64,000 nucleotides of DNA from Candidatus Melainabacteria bacterium (GTDB taxonomy: Bacteria > Cyanobacteriota > Vampirovibrionia > Obscuribacterales > Obscuribacteraceae). Below the pieces are notes generated by a model. The model had not been told where the DNA came from. It ran no database searches and saw only the letters and a list, made by a program, of their open reading frames with translations. Shown piece by piece: positions 18,071-26,350 of this stretch; position 1 is the first letter of the stretch, and the number at the start of each line of letters is the position of its first letter. The DNA lies in assembly GCA_016212515.1 (NCBI GenBank), contig JACRFZ010000070.1:47550-111549 (forward strand), written 5' to 3'. Both the position numbers and the translations under genes were made by a program.

Positions 18071-18385
18071 ATGCTGGACGTTCGTTATCCAATCGGCTTT
18101 CTCTTCCTCATCCTGGGTGCCCTTCTGGCAATCTACGGTTACGGGCATCCAGCTACATTCAACACCGTCAACGGACCCTTTCCTCTCAACATAGATGTGC
18201 CCTGGGGCATTTTCATGTTCCTCTTCGGCATGGGCACGGTTTCTCTAGCCAAGCTCGATGAAGTTAAGAATGCCGAGCAAGAACCGGTGCCTCAAATTGA
18301 ATCGGGCTCCGAAGCGGCAGATGCAATGAAGCCCGAAGCCGGCTCGGGCCCACAGGCCACCGAGCCGACCGAGGAAGAGTCTTAA
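18071..18385 (+). CDS. Small two-helix membrane protein linked to the symporter
   Basis: ATG at 18071 follows GGGAGGAG, an excellent ribosome site. The 104-residue protein has two membrane helices (about residues 7-25 and 44-60) joined by a loop with a DVPWGIFMF segment, and an acidic, proline-rich tail. Its coupling to the symporter gene and its size recall the small membrane subunits that accompany many SSS transporters, so a role in transporter assembly or regulation is inferred. No known domain name is assigned. It converges on the TonB-C-like gene with only 12 bases between stops. Confidence 0.7.
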   Translation: MLDVRYPIGFLFLILGALLAIYGYGHPATFNTVNGPFPLNIDVPWGIFMFLFGMGTVSLAKLDEVKNAEQEPVPQIESGSEAADAMKPEAGSGPQATEPTEEES

Positions 18386-18397
18386 GGAGAAGTTGCC

Positions 18398-19189
18398 CTA
18401 GCGCGGTCTGAGGCTGGTATAAAACTTGCCTGTGCCCAGATCGTAGACGGCCAGCATGTCCCAGGGGGCAATCGTGCTGCCGGGCGGGGTCTTGAGCGGA
18501 ACTGCCGCATTGAGAGCTGCTTTGAGGGCGTTTACGACACTGCCGGACTCTCCCGGATCGGGCAGGGGCACAGTGTTCATATCGGCGATGCCGTCGATGA
18601 CCTGGAAATTAACGATTTTGCCGCTCTTGAGCAGTTGAAAGGAGAGTAAATAACGATATTTCTTATCGCTTGACTCAACAAGAGTAGCCTGGGACGGTAC
18701 TTTCAGGTTGCTGGCAATTTTTTCGGAAACTTCCCTGGTGTACTCATTCATGAGTTTGTCCTGTTCCCGGGCTTCCTTACTCTTTACTGCCTGCCTCGAC
18801 CAGACATAGCGCGGTTGTTTGCTTACATCCTGGCTGAATTGTTTGCTGAACTCCTCATCGGCCAGGGCGGCGGCGTCAGGCTTGGCCGTTTCCTTGGCTT
18901 CGGCGGCGGCCTTCTTCTGAAGCAAAAGCCTGGCCTTGGGACCGATGACCGGTTCAGACTTGGTCTTGACCGGAGTCTGGGGCACAACCTTGATCTCATA
19001 CTTAGGCAGGGACCATACGGTGGCAGGTTTATCGCCTTCTTTAGAGCCGGAATCGATTGAGGGACTTTGATTATCAGTCGAAGCGGTCTGGGCCGGGGCG
19101 CTCACAGCAAAACTTGCGCTGAGGCAAAGGGCTGCCAGTGCCGAGATCGCCATTCTTGAGCCGTTTGACTGTTTGTAAGCCTTGTTCAT
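18398..19189 (-). CDS. Secreted protein with TonB C-terminal-like domain
   Basis: A signal peptide covers about residues 14-34 (ISALAALCLSASFAVSAPAQ). A Pro/Lys/Ala-rich linker follows to about residue 135. The last ~120 residues have the pattern of a TonB C-terminal domain: YTREVSEKIASNLKVP, then RYLLSFQLLKSGKIVNFQVID, then VVNALKAALNAAVPLKTPPG. It lacks the membrane anchor of true TonB because the helix looks cleavable, so coupling to ExbBD is doubtful. The gene starts 18 bases after yqeK with an AGGAAAG site and is probably the last gene of the alr-nadD-yqeK operon. Confidence 0.6.
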   Translation of the reverse strand: MNKAYKQSNGSRMAISALAALCLSASFAVSAPAQTASTDNQSPSIDSGSKEGDKPATVWSLPKYEIKVVPQTPVKTKSEPVIGPKARLLLQKKAAAEAKETAKPDAAALADEEFSKQFSQDVSKQPRYVWSRQAVKSKEAREQDKLMNEYTREVSEKIASNLKVPSQATLVESSDKKYRYLLSFQLLKSGKIVNFQVIDGIADMNTVPLPDPGESGSVVNALKAALNAAVPLKTPPGSTIAPWDMLAVYDLGTGKFYTSLRPR

Positions 19190-19207
19190 TTTGCCGTCTT
19201 TCCTTAT

Positions 19208-19963
19208 TTAGGACCCTAACTTTTCAGCCGCTCTAACTATACCCAGGAAATGATTCCTGACATCAACCGTCTTCGGGTGGATCGGCCGCCTCGCTTCCAA
19301 AAGGTGCGCCAGGCTTAGATCACAGGCAACGAGCAGGGCATTGTCGAGATTAATTTTGCTTTTCAATCCGGTGTTCTTGTTGGCGGCCAGCGCCTCCCAG
19401 ATAGGCGCCGTGAAGTCTGTGGGGCGGCTGGCCTCCAGGCAATCGGCCAGGAAAACCAGCTTGGATACTTCCGTCATACTGGTGGCGCCGAGAGTGTGCT
19501 CGGCAATGGCATTGAGGACGGTCTTGTTGGATATTTTCAATTCCTTTCTGACAATTAAAGCGGCCACCGGGCCGTGCAAGAGGTGACCGTTGTTCTTCTC
19601 GATTTCCGTAAGTTTCATGCCGGCCGCTCTCGCTTTTTCAATCAGCTCGTAGTCTTTCATTTCTTTGCAGCTGTCGTGTAGCCAGCAAGCCAGACCAACC
19701 AGAAGGCGATCGGCAGGCGAGAGTTTGGCCAGCTTGGCCAGTTTGAGTCCTACTTCCACAACTCCGGTTACATGCTGAAAGCGTTTCTTGGAAATTCGCG
19801 GAGCCGCCCACTTTGCGGCCTTCGCCAGGGTCATGCCGGCGGGGACACCTTTGATAACTTTGCCTTTGCCTTTGGTGGTTTCCGGTTTTGCTTTAGCTTT
19901 TGCTTTAGCTGGCGTAGCCTTCTTCTTGGGCGCCACGGCTTTACCGACTTTGGTTTTTTTCAT
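19208..19963 (-). CDS. yqeK: YqeK-type HD-domain nucleotidase, Lys/Ala-rich N-terminal extension
   Basis: The C-terminal ~190 residues are an HD-domain phosphohydrolase of the YqeK family: RFQHVTGVVEV supplies the first His, ACWLHDSCKEM the HD pair, LLHGPVAALI and AIAEHTLG the later metal ligands, and LVFLADCLEASR the terminal helix. YqeK hydrolyses diadenosine tetraphosphate in bacteria lacking ApaH. The first ~55 residues are a Lys/Ala/Pro-rich tail (KKKATPAKAKAKAKPE) resembling histone-like tails, absent from the usual ~190-residue enzyme; it might bind nucleic acid (inference). ATG overlaps the nadD stop by four bases, and nadD-yqeK is a widely conserved pair. Confidence 0.9.
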   Translation of the reverse strand: MKKTKVGKAVAPKKKATPAKAKAKAKPETTKGKGKVIKGVPAGMTLAKAAKWAAPRISKKRFQHVTGVVEVGLKLAKLAKLSPADRLLVGLACWLHDSCKEMKDYELIEKARAAGMKLTEIEKNNGHLLHGPVAALIVRKELKISNKTVLNAIAEHTLGATSMTEVSKLVFLADCLEASRPTDFTAPIWEALAANKNTGLKSKINLDNALLVACDLSLAHLLEARRPIHPKTVDVRNHFLGIVRAAEKLGS

Positions 19964-20670
19964 CTTTCTGTCACTTTGCTGTTTTTGGCGTAGTAACCTT
20001 TCTGAAGAATTATGCGGTTGACTTCTGCTGGTACCATATATAGTATCGATTTTTGCTCGCCTATGCGCTTGCGAATTCCTGATGCCGAAATGCCTACGCC
20101 GGGGAAGTCTACCAGATGCACCTCTCTATCTTGCAATAAGCCCTCCCGGCAAAGGCTTTGCTGGGAAAGTCCGAGGTCCAGGGTGGCTTGCTTCTCCAGT
20201 GCTTCTTCGTCCGCCGGTAGGCTATTCGAGTGTGCCCCTGAGGCAGAGTCAGAGGGCCTACCGATGATTCTCAGCCTCGGTACCACCAGGAGGCGCACCA
20301 GGCTGACCAGTTCTTCCGCCCTGTGCCAATCTTTCAAAAACGGCAAATTGTCCGAGCCGATAATCAAGTTGATGCGGTAGTCCGGGTAAAGTGCTCTCAT
20401 AGAGAGCACCGTATCCACTGTATAGGACGGTCCGGCTCTTTGCAGTTCCAGGTCGCTGGCTTGAAAACAAGGATTTTCCGCCACTGCTGCTTTTACCAGT
20501 TCATAGCGAGCTTCTCCGGCCAGGAGCCCTACGCTGCGGTGGGGCGGCTCCGGACTGACTACAAAGTAAACAGTCTCCAGTTTGAAATCCACCCGGGCCG
20601 ATTCGGCAATGAGCAGATGCCCCATATGCACGGGGTTGAAAGTTCCGCAAAATAGTCCAAGTTCTCGCAA
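19960..20670 (-). CDS. nadD: Nicotinate-nucleotide adenylyltransferase
   Basis: The start is TTG at 20670 with AGGAGG upstream. The 236-residue protein has the nucleotidyltransferase signature GTFNPVHMGHL near the N-terminus, where the two His residues of the HxGH-type motif bind the ATP phosphates, plus IIGSDNLPFLKDWHRAEEL and the late SASGIRKRI segment that binds phosphate. It transfers AMP to nicotinate mononucleotide in NAD synthesis. Residues about 140-185 include an insertion of low complexity (SASGAHSNSLPADEE) relative to typical ~190-200 aa members. It lies eight bases after alr and overlaps yqeK. Confidence 0.95.
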   Translation of the reverse strand: MRELGLFCGTFNPVHMGHLLIAESARVDFKLETVYFVVSPEPPHRSVGLLAGEARYELVKAAVAENPCFQASDLELQRAGPSYTVDTVLSMRALYPDYRINLIIGSDNLPFLKDWHRAEELVSLVRLLVVPRLRIIGRPSDSASGAHSNSLPADEEALEKQATLDLGLSQQSLCREGLLQDREVHLVDFPGVGISASGIRKRIGEQKSILYMVPAEVNRIILQKGYYAKNSKVTER

Positions 20671-20678
20671 GGGGCCTC

Positions 20679-21881
20679 CTACTTGCCCCTCGTCCTCGTA
20701 TAGATACGGGGTAGTCTCGCTCTCAGGCGGCAGGCAAGTTCGTAAGTAATGGTATCAAGGAGAAAAGCCCACTGGCTTAAGTTAATTGAACCTGTTTTTT
20801 GAGCGGCGTTTTCTTCCCCGATGAGAGTGACTACGTCTCCTTCCTGCGCTTCCGGCAGGTCGGTAATATCGAAAAGCATCTGGTCCATGCTGATGCGACC
20901 CACTTGTTGAATGGGTTTTCCGGCTAAGAAAGCCGTCATCTTATTGCTCAGACCCCTGTCCACGCCGTCGGCGTAACCGATGGGAATCATGGCCAGCCGG
21001 GAATCTCTGGCTGCCGTCCAGGTGAAGCTGTAGCCGGCGCTTTCCCCCTGGGGCACGGCTCCGATGTGATTGATTCTGGCTTTCACGGAAAGGGCCGGTT
21101 TCAATTCCGGTAGTACCGAGGTTGGTGCCAGTCCGTAAAGGTAGAGTCCGACTCGAACCATGTCGTAGTGGGTAAAGTCGAAGAGCCTGGTTGCTTCCGA
21201 AGAGGCCAGATGAAAGAGTACATCTTGCTCTTTCGGCATGGTTTTCACGAGAGCGGCAAAGCGGGCATTTTGAAATTCCACCGCTTGTCGGTCGTCGGCC
21301 ATCGCCAGATGGGAAAAGACACTGACCAGTTTGAGGGCACCTTCTTTGTGGATAAAATCCAGGATTTCGGGTGCTTCTTCCGGTTTTACTCCCAGTCGGT
21401 GCATACCCGTGTCTATCTTTAGATGCACCTGGGCCTGGGCGGCATGCTTCTTGAGAGCGAGCGATTGCAAGCGCTTGCGAGCGGCAGCCGCTACATCCAG
21501 AGCCTGTTTGTGAGAAGTGAGGGCTATGCCTAAATTGTTGTCAAGGGCGGATTCTATAGCCCAGGATGGGGTTGGGCTCAAAATTAAAATGGGTGATTTA
21601 ATGCCGGCGCTTCGCAATTGGCAGCCTTCGTCGATGGAGGCGACTCCGAGATAGTCGGCGCCGGCCGCCTCAAGAAGCTCGCCCACAGTGGCGGCACCAT
21701 GGCCATAGGCATCGCTTTTCACCACGGCCATCAAAAGGGGGCGTTTGGTTTTAGCGGGATTAGCCAGGTAGCCCCTTATTACCTTGAGGTTATGCTCCAG
21801 GGCCGTCAGTGAAATCTCTACCCAGGCATCTCTGAGAACCGATGCGGGAGCATGTCTGAGGTTGTGAGGGGGGCTGTGCAT
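20679..21881 (-). CDS. alr: Alanine racemase
   Basis: A 400-residue PLP enzyme with the fold type III barrel first. VVKSDAYGHGA near residue 54 carries the lysine that holds PLP. KIDTGMHRLGV is the conserved barrel strand, and AGYSFTW followed by IPIGYADGVDRGLSN is the C-terminal domain signature. It makes D-alanine for peptidoglycan, so the organism has a murein wall. ATG at 21881 has no visible ribosome site in the bases before it; translation may be weak or start further in. It is the first gene of the minus-strand run to 18398, facing the HU gene across 410 bases. Confidence 0.95.
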   Translation of the reverse strand: MHSPPHNLRHAPASVLRDAWVEISLTALEHNLKVIRGYLANPAKTKRPLLMAVVKSDAYGHGAATVGELLEAAGADYLGVASIDEGCQLRSAGIKSPILILSPTPSWAIESALDNNLGIALTSHKQALDVAAAARKRLQSLALKKHAAQAQVHLKIDTGMHRLGVKPEEAPEILDFIHKEGALKLVSVFSHLAMADDRQAVEFQNARFAALVKTMPKEQDVLFHLASSEATRLFDFTHYDMVRVGLYLYGLAPTSVLPELKPALSVKARINHIGAVPQGESAGYSFTWTAARDSRLAMIPIGYADGVDRGLSNKMTAFLAGKPIQQVGRISMDQMLFDITDLPEAQEGDVVTLIGEENAAQKTGSINLSQWAFLLDTITYELACRLRARLPRIYTRTRGK

Positions 21882-22291
21882 TAGTAAATTATTGGCATTC
21901 CGGCGATGTTTGAGAGCCTATATGGTACGGAGTTTATGCTAGCATTGCTGGAAGTCCGCCATCATGATTTCTTCTAAACGCAGGGACGGCCTGAACTTGC
22001 TCTCCAGAGAGCGGGTTTTGTCAAAAGCTGAGGCTGGAAGCGGCGACCCCGCCGTTAATCTTGAAGAGCAGGCCTAGGAAACACATTTGTCCTTAAATAA
22101 GGAATCGATTTGGTATCTCTTGGTAGCCCTGGGTGCTTTTAAAAAGCCGGTTCAGTAATAACTTAGCTGTTCACTTGCTTTTGGGCACCCGGCGACATTT
22201 ACCGCAATGCTAATGAAGATAGCACCGAGGTGTCGCTGGTCCGATCACAGAAGTTAGGAACTGGTTCTAATTCTTAGAAGGGTGGAGAGAC
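21882..22291. promoter_or_regulatory. Long divergent intergenic region alr / HU
   Basis: No established gene is seen in these 410 bases. A 37-codon frame with ATG at 21964 and stop at 22077 exists but its ribosome site is poor (GGAAG 11 bases upstream). GGGTGC (22131-22136) and GCACCC (22185-22190) could pair around a 48-base loop and might structure the HU leader. The region ends in GGTGGAGAG, the ribosome site of HU. Promoters for both directions must lie here, but none stands out. Confidence 0.3.
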
Positions 22292-22573
22292 TTGAACAAA
22301 GCAGAATTGGTAGACATCGTGGCTAAAGAAGCTGGGACTACAAAGAAAGACGCGGAGACTATCATCAATAAAATGATGGAAACGGTAATCAGCCAGGTTG
22401 CTCATGGTGAAAAGGTTACCCTCGTTGGCTTTGGTACATTCGAAGCGCGCCAGAGAAAAGCGCGTACCGGACGTAACCCCAAAACCAATGAGCCGCTTCA
22501 TATTCCAGCCAAAAGAGTGGCCGGATTTAAAGTCGGTAAAGAGTTTGCAGACGCTGTAAACAAACGTAAGTAA
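22292..22573 (+). CDS. HU family DNA-binding protein
   Basis: The start is TTG at 22292 preceded by GGTGGAGAG. The 93-residue protein has the complete HU fold: MNKAELVDIVAKEAG helices, KVTLVGFGTFEARQRKARTGRNP with the strand and beta arm, then the DNA-intercalating Pro region EPLHIPAKRVAGFKVGK. It bends and packages DNA as a dimer; a name such as hupB would be arbitrary. Its length and residues are entirely standard. The oxidoreductase gene follows 63 bases later. Confidence 0.97.
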   Translation: MNKAELVDIVAKEAGTTKKDAETIINKMMETVISQVAHGEKVTLVGFGTFEARQRKARTGRNPKTNEPLHIPAKRVAGFKVGKEFADAVNKRK

Positions 22574-22636
22574 GAAAGGAACGCGCTCCCTGCAAGCTCA
22601 ACGAAGCCTCAAGCAGGAGAGCACAAGGAGGTCAGA

Positions 22637-23629
22637 GTGGGTCTACCTAGAGTTGCATTGATTGGCTGCGGTAATTGGGGTAAAAACCTGGTCCGTAACT
22701 TCCATCATCTGGGGGCCCTCTCCACCGTCTGCGACAGCGACCAGAAGCGCCTCGACTTTGTAGCCAGAGAGTTTCGCGGTGTCAAGACTACCTCCGACTA
22801 CGAGAGTGTTCTGCGAGATCCGGAAGTGAGCGCCATTGTAATCGCCACTCCCTCGGATACTCATTTCAATTTAGCCAGGCAAGCGCTTTTGGCTGGAAAG
22901 CATGTATACGTCGAGAAGCCCCTGGCTCGCGACGTCAAACATGCCGAAGAGCTGGATGCGCTTGCCACTGAGCGCAACCTGGTTTTGATGGTGGGGCATT
23001 TGTTGCTCTACCATCCTGCCGTAAATTGCTTGAAAGACCTGATTGCTTCAGGCGAACTGGGCGAGCTTCTCTTTGTGCGCTCCGATCGCATGAATTTCAA
23101 TATGTCCAGGCGAGACTGGAGCGTGCTCTGGGACCTGGCTCCCCACGATATTTCCATGATGAGCTATCTGCTTGACTGCTCTTCCCCGGAAGTGAGTCGT
23201 GTGGGCGGTTGGGATACTCTTGGTGACGGCCTGGTGGATGTAGCCTATCTTGACCTGTCCTTCCCGACCGGCTCGGGCGATCGCATAATTCCCGGCCAGG
23301 TGCGCAATAGCTGGATCGATCCCCAGAAAGTTGTACGCTTAACCGTTAACGGTACTAAGAAGACGGCCGTCTTGAACGATACCCAGCAGGAAGATAAATT
23401 GGCGCTCCACAGCCAGACTCCGGAAGGGCGTATGGTGGTCGAGTATCCTTATTATCCTGATGCCGAGCCCCTGCACCTGGAGTGCGAGCACTTCCTGCAA
23501 TGCATCTTGCGTGGTGAAAGACCCCGGACCGATGCCAATAACGCTTACACGGTGGTGCGAGTGCTCTCCGACGTAGAGAAGCGCTTGTCAGGAAGACCCG
23601 GACGCAAAGCTCCCGTTTCTTCCCGCTGA
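22637..23629 (+). CDS. Gfo/Idh/MocA family NAD(P)-dependent oxidoreductase
   Basis: The start is GTG at 22637 with a strong AAGGAGG site. Residues 1-120 are a Rossmann domain: ALIGCGNWGKNLVRNFHHLG binds the dinucleotide (GxGxxG variant), ATPSDTHF and VEKPLARDV hold the catalytic-lysine motif EKP. The C-terminal domain starts near 125 with GHLLLYHPAVNCLK. Family members oxidise or reduce sugars, often nucleotide-linked sugars for surface polysaccharides; the segment WDLAPHDISMMSYLL is typical of the sugar-nucleotide branch. The substrate is not predictable here because no polysaccharide genes are near. Confidence 0.92.
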   Translation: MGLPRVALIGCGNWGKNLVRNFHHLGALSTVCDSDQKRLDFVAREFRGVKTTSDYESVLRDPEVSAIVIATPSDTHFNLARQALLAGKHVYVEKPLARDVKHAEELDALATERNLVLMVGHLLLYHPAVNCLKDLIASGELGELLFVRSDRMNFNMSRRDWSVLWDLAPHDISMMSYLLDCSSPEVSRVGGWDTLGDGLVDVAYLDLSFPTGSGDRIIPGQVRNSWIDPQKVVRLTVNGTKKTAVLNDTQQEDKLALHSQTPEGRMVVEYPYYPDAEPLHLECEHFLQCILRGERPRTDANNAYTVVRVLSDVEKRLSGRPGRKAPVSSR

Positions 23630-23760
23630 GGTTGCAGCTGAAAGGCAGGCTCAGGCTTGCCCTTAGCAGTCTGAATTTCCTTAGAAATTGCTTCCGTTAC
23701 AACCCGTTAGCATTTCTTCGTCAGAATGCCACTCGGCAACCTTATCCCCGGTTCTTTGTG

Positions 23761-23766
23761 TATAAT
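23761..23766 (+). promoter_or_regulatory. Consensus -10 box upstream of tRNA-Gly
   Basis: A perfect TATAAT at 23761-23766 lies 44 bases before the tRNA. Transcription would start around 23773. No good -35 box is present at the expected distance. Confidence 0.5.
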
Positions 23767-23809
23767 AATTCTCCTGACCGGCAGCGGTCAGACACTTGAA
23801 ACGTCCTTT

Positions 23810-23884
<75 letters not shown>

Positions 23885-23889
23885 TTTCT

Positions 23890-23928
23890 ACACCACTTTC
23901 CATTCGTCTGGAGGGTGGTGTTTTTTTT
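23890..23928 (+). terminator. Intrinsic terminator after tRNA-Gly
   Basis: ACACCACTTTCC (23890-23901) pairs with GGAGGGTGGTGT (23910-23921), with two G-T pairs, around an 8-base loop, followed by eight T. This is a textbook intrinsic terminator. Confidence 0.9.
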
Positions 23929-24014
23929 GCCTTGTTATCAGCCCGCCAACGGCTTGACCACCTGTTATATTAGAAAAGTCCCTTCGAGACCATATTTGCC
24001 TGAGGATGGAGCCC

Positions 24015-24608
24015 ATGCCAGAGGATAAGAGCGAGAGTTCGCAGAGCCAGGAAAAGCCGGAAGAAGTCGCTCCCGCCGCCAATGAGCCGGTCCCCTCGGA
24101 GTCGTCCGCCGAAAAAGCAGAGGCTCCGGCAGCCCAGACCTCCTCTCCGGCAACTCCAATCTCTTCCGCGGCTGCCGCTCCTCCCTCGCCGGCCGATGAT
24201 ATAGCCAAGAGGCGCTCGCCCTGGGAGTCCAGCGCCGCCGCCTTCGACTATGTGCAAAAGTCTTCCCGCACCGATGCCATTCAACTGCGCACTTCCGACC
24301 GGGTGACCATTATTGCCCTGCTCCTTTGCTGCATTCTGGAAGTGCTTTCCCTCTCCTACACGCCTTTTGCCGGTATGCGACTGCCGGTGGTGCTGATTTG
24401 CGATGTAGTACTTGGCGTTTCCACCGTCCTTTTCCTGGTCTATCGGCTGGGCATTCTCTGTTCCCTCACGCCCAGGCAGGCCATAGTTTGCTGGCAGTTA
24501 ATGATGGGCTGTATCTTCTTCGGTATTTTTCTTTGCATCAACGTTGGTGTAGGCATAGCCTTTGCCGTTACCAATATGACATCGGAAGAGGCTGCCAGTC
24601 AGCCCTGA
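24015..24608 (+). CDS. Hypothetical membrane protein with disordered N-terminus
   Basis: ATG at 24015 is chosen because GAGG at 24002-24005 sits nine bases upstream; an in-frame ATG at 24006 is possible but too close to that site. Residues 1-75 are Pro/Ala/Ser/Glu-rich and probably disordered. Three membrane helices follow: about 95-112 (IIALLLCCILEVLSLS), 118-140 (LPVVLICDVVLGVSTVLFLVY) and 152-182 (CWQLMMGCIFFGIFLCINVGVG). No known domain is recognised. It stands alone between the tRNA terminator and the trigger factor gene. Confidence 0.65.
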   Translation: MPEDKSESSQSQEKPEEVAPAANEPVPSESSAEKAEAPAAQTSSPATPISSAAAAPPSPADDIAKRRSPWESSAAAFDYVQKSSRTDAIQLRTSDRVTIIALLLCCILEVLSLSYTPFAGMRLPVVLICDVVLGVSTVLFLVYRLGILCSLTPRQAIVCWQLMMGCIFFGIFLCINVGVGIAFAVTNMTSEEAASQP

Positions 24609-24801
24609 AATGTCCCGGGCTGAGCGGCTTTAGTGTTATGGGCTGCGCCACATAAAGATCTTCTGAAGACCCAGAGAGGTTTTTCAGCCGCCAAGCCGTG
24701 TAAACTTTGCATCTGACAGGCATCCTGACCGGGTTTGACCGTGTTAGAATTCCATGTTCTGTTACTGTTTATAACTAATAGTCGATTTGAGAGAGTGCAA
24801 C

Positions 24802-26190
24802 ATGAAGGTCACCCTTGAGCGGGAAGGCAAAAACGTAGTCAAGCTTGGTATCGAGCTTGAGGCCGAGCGAGTAAAACGCGCCTATGAGATGGCTTGTCGC
24901 CAGTTGAGCAATCAAGTGCGTATCCCTGGTTTCAGACCGGGTAAAGCACCACGTATGATTCTTGAGAAGACCATCGGTCAGGACAACATCAAGAACGAAG
25001 CTCTGCAAAGACTAGTTCCGGAAGTGATTGCCGAAGCCTTGATCAAGGAAAATCTCGATGTAATCACCGCCCCTGAGTATTCCAACGTGGAATTCAATCT
25101 GGGCGAGCCCCTCAAATTGCAGGCTAAATTTGAAGTTCGTCCGGAAGTCAAACTGGGCAACTACAAAGAAATTGAAGTCAATGTTCCGGAAGTGACCCTG
25201 CCGGAAGACGCCATGGAAAGAGCCCTCACCAATGTAGCCGAGACCAGAAGCTCTCTTGCTCCGGTGGAAGGACGCGCTGCTGAAATGGGCGACACGGTTG
25301 TTCTCAACTTTGAAGCCACGGTGGAAGGTCAGCCAATGGAAGGCGGCAAAGCCGAGAGCTTTGTTTTGGAGTTGAAAGAAGGTTCCTTCTTGCCCGGTTT
25401 CTGCGAGCAGATCGTAGGCAAGAACAAAGGCGATAAAGCCGATATCAAAGCCTCCTTCCCCGACAACTACAGACGCAAAGACGTAGCCGGGAAAGAAGGT
25501 GTTTTCGCCATCGAACTGAAAGAGATTCGTCGCAAGTTTGTGCCCGATATCAATGAAGAGCTGGCCAAAGCCGTCGGTCATGAATCTCTTGACGCTCTCA
25601 AAGAGAGCATTCGCAATGAACTTGACGAAGTGGTCAAGCAAGAAAACGAGGCCCGCGCTCAAAGAATGGTAGTAGAGGCGGTGGCACATTGTGCTGAAGT
25701 CGATATTCCCGAAACCATGGTGGAAAGAGAAAAAGAGCTGCTCATCAAGCAAATGCGGCAGTACATGGAGCAGCAAGGTCAAAGCTATGACGAAGTAGCT
25801 GCGACACCCGAATACGCTTCCCTGGTAGAGAGCAAACTGGAAGAAGCCCGCCAGCGCGTGCTCACTTCCTTGGTATTGGGAGCCGTGGTGAGAGAAGAGA
25901 AAATCGGCGTATCGGAAGAAGAGATGGTGCCCTACTTCGCTGAACTGGCCATGCGCTACAACCTGCGCCCCGATCAGTATCAGGAATTCGTTGCCAACGA
26001 AGACGTCCGTCGCCAGGTGGCGGAAGAAGTCCTCACCGGTAAAGTAGTGGAACTTCTGGTCAGCACCGCTAAAGTCAACTACGTGCCCGAGACTGCTTGC
26101 AGCGAAGACCATGACCACAGCACTCATGATCACAGCCATGCGGCAGAACCCAAAGCTGAAGGCAAGAAAACCAAGAAAAAAGCTGAATAA
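24802..26190 (+). CDS. tig: Trigger factor, with His-rich C-terminal tail
   Basis: ATG at 24802 is taken, giving MKVTLEREGKNVVKLGIELE, the normal start; the frame runs 5 codons further upstream without support. The ribosome-binding domain contains GFRPGKAPRMILE (consensus GFRxGKxP). The FKBP-type peptidyl-prolyl isomerase domain is about residues 165-245 (GDTVVLNFEATVEG). The long helical chaperone domain follows. The protein binds nascent chains at the ribosome exit. The last ~30 residues contain CSEDHDHSTHDHSHA with six His within 12 residues, a likely metal-binding tail, then a Lys-rich end. The gene is followed by a terminator, then clpP and clpX, the usual tig-clpP-clpX order. Confidence 0.96.
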   Translation: MKVTLEREGKNVVKLGIELEAERVKRAYEMACRQLSNQVRIPGFRPGKAPRMILEKTIGQDNIKNEALQRLVPEVIAEALIKENLDVITAPEYSNVEFNLGEPLKLQAKFEVRPEVKLGNYKEIEVNVPEVTLPEDAMERALTNVAETRSSLAPVEGRAAEMGDTVVLNFEATVEGQPMEGGKAESFVLELKEGSFLPGFCEQIVGKNKGDKADIKASFPDNYRRKDVAGKEGVFAIELKEIRRKFVPDINEELAKAVGHESLDALKESIRNELDEVVKQENEARAQRMVVEAVAHCAEVDIPETMVEREKELLIKQMRQYMEQQGQSYDEVAATPEYASLVESKLEEARQRVLTSLVLGAVVREEKIGVSEEEMVPYFAELAMRYNLRPDQYQEFVANEDVRRQVAEEVLTGKVVELLVSTAKVNYVPETACSEDHDHSTHDHSHAAEPKAEGKKTKKKAE

Positions 26191-26197
26191 TACAGGC

Positions 26198-26231
26198 AAG
26201 GGGAGCGGCCGGCAGGTGCCGCTCCCCTTTT
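26198..26231 (+). terminator. Intrinsic terminator after tig
   Basis: AAGGGGAGCGGC (26198-26209) pairs perfectly with GCCGCTCCCCTT (26218-26229) around an 8-base loop and runs into TTTT. This separates tig from clpP transcription, at least partly. Confidence 0.9.
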
Positions 26232-26350
26232 AATCTGTTTGCCGAACCGGCAGTTCCCTTTTAATGTGTTAATGCCGCATTTCAGTAAGATATTGCAAGC
26301 GAAATTTTGAGAGTTATCTATTCAAAATAGAGAGGAAATACACAAAAAAT

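Noticed and set aside
25012..26199. A 395-codon minus-strand frame opposite trigger factor
   Set aside because: Antisense to tig, rich in Phe/His as expected for a reversed frame, with no motif.
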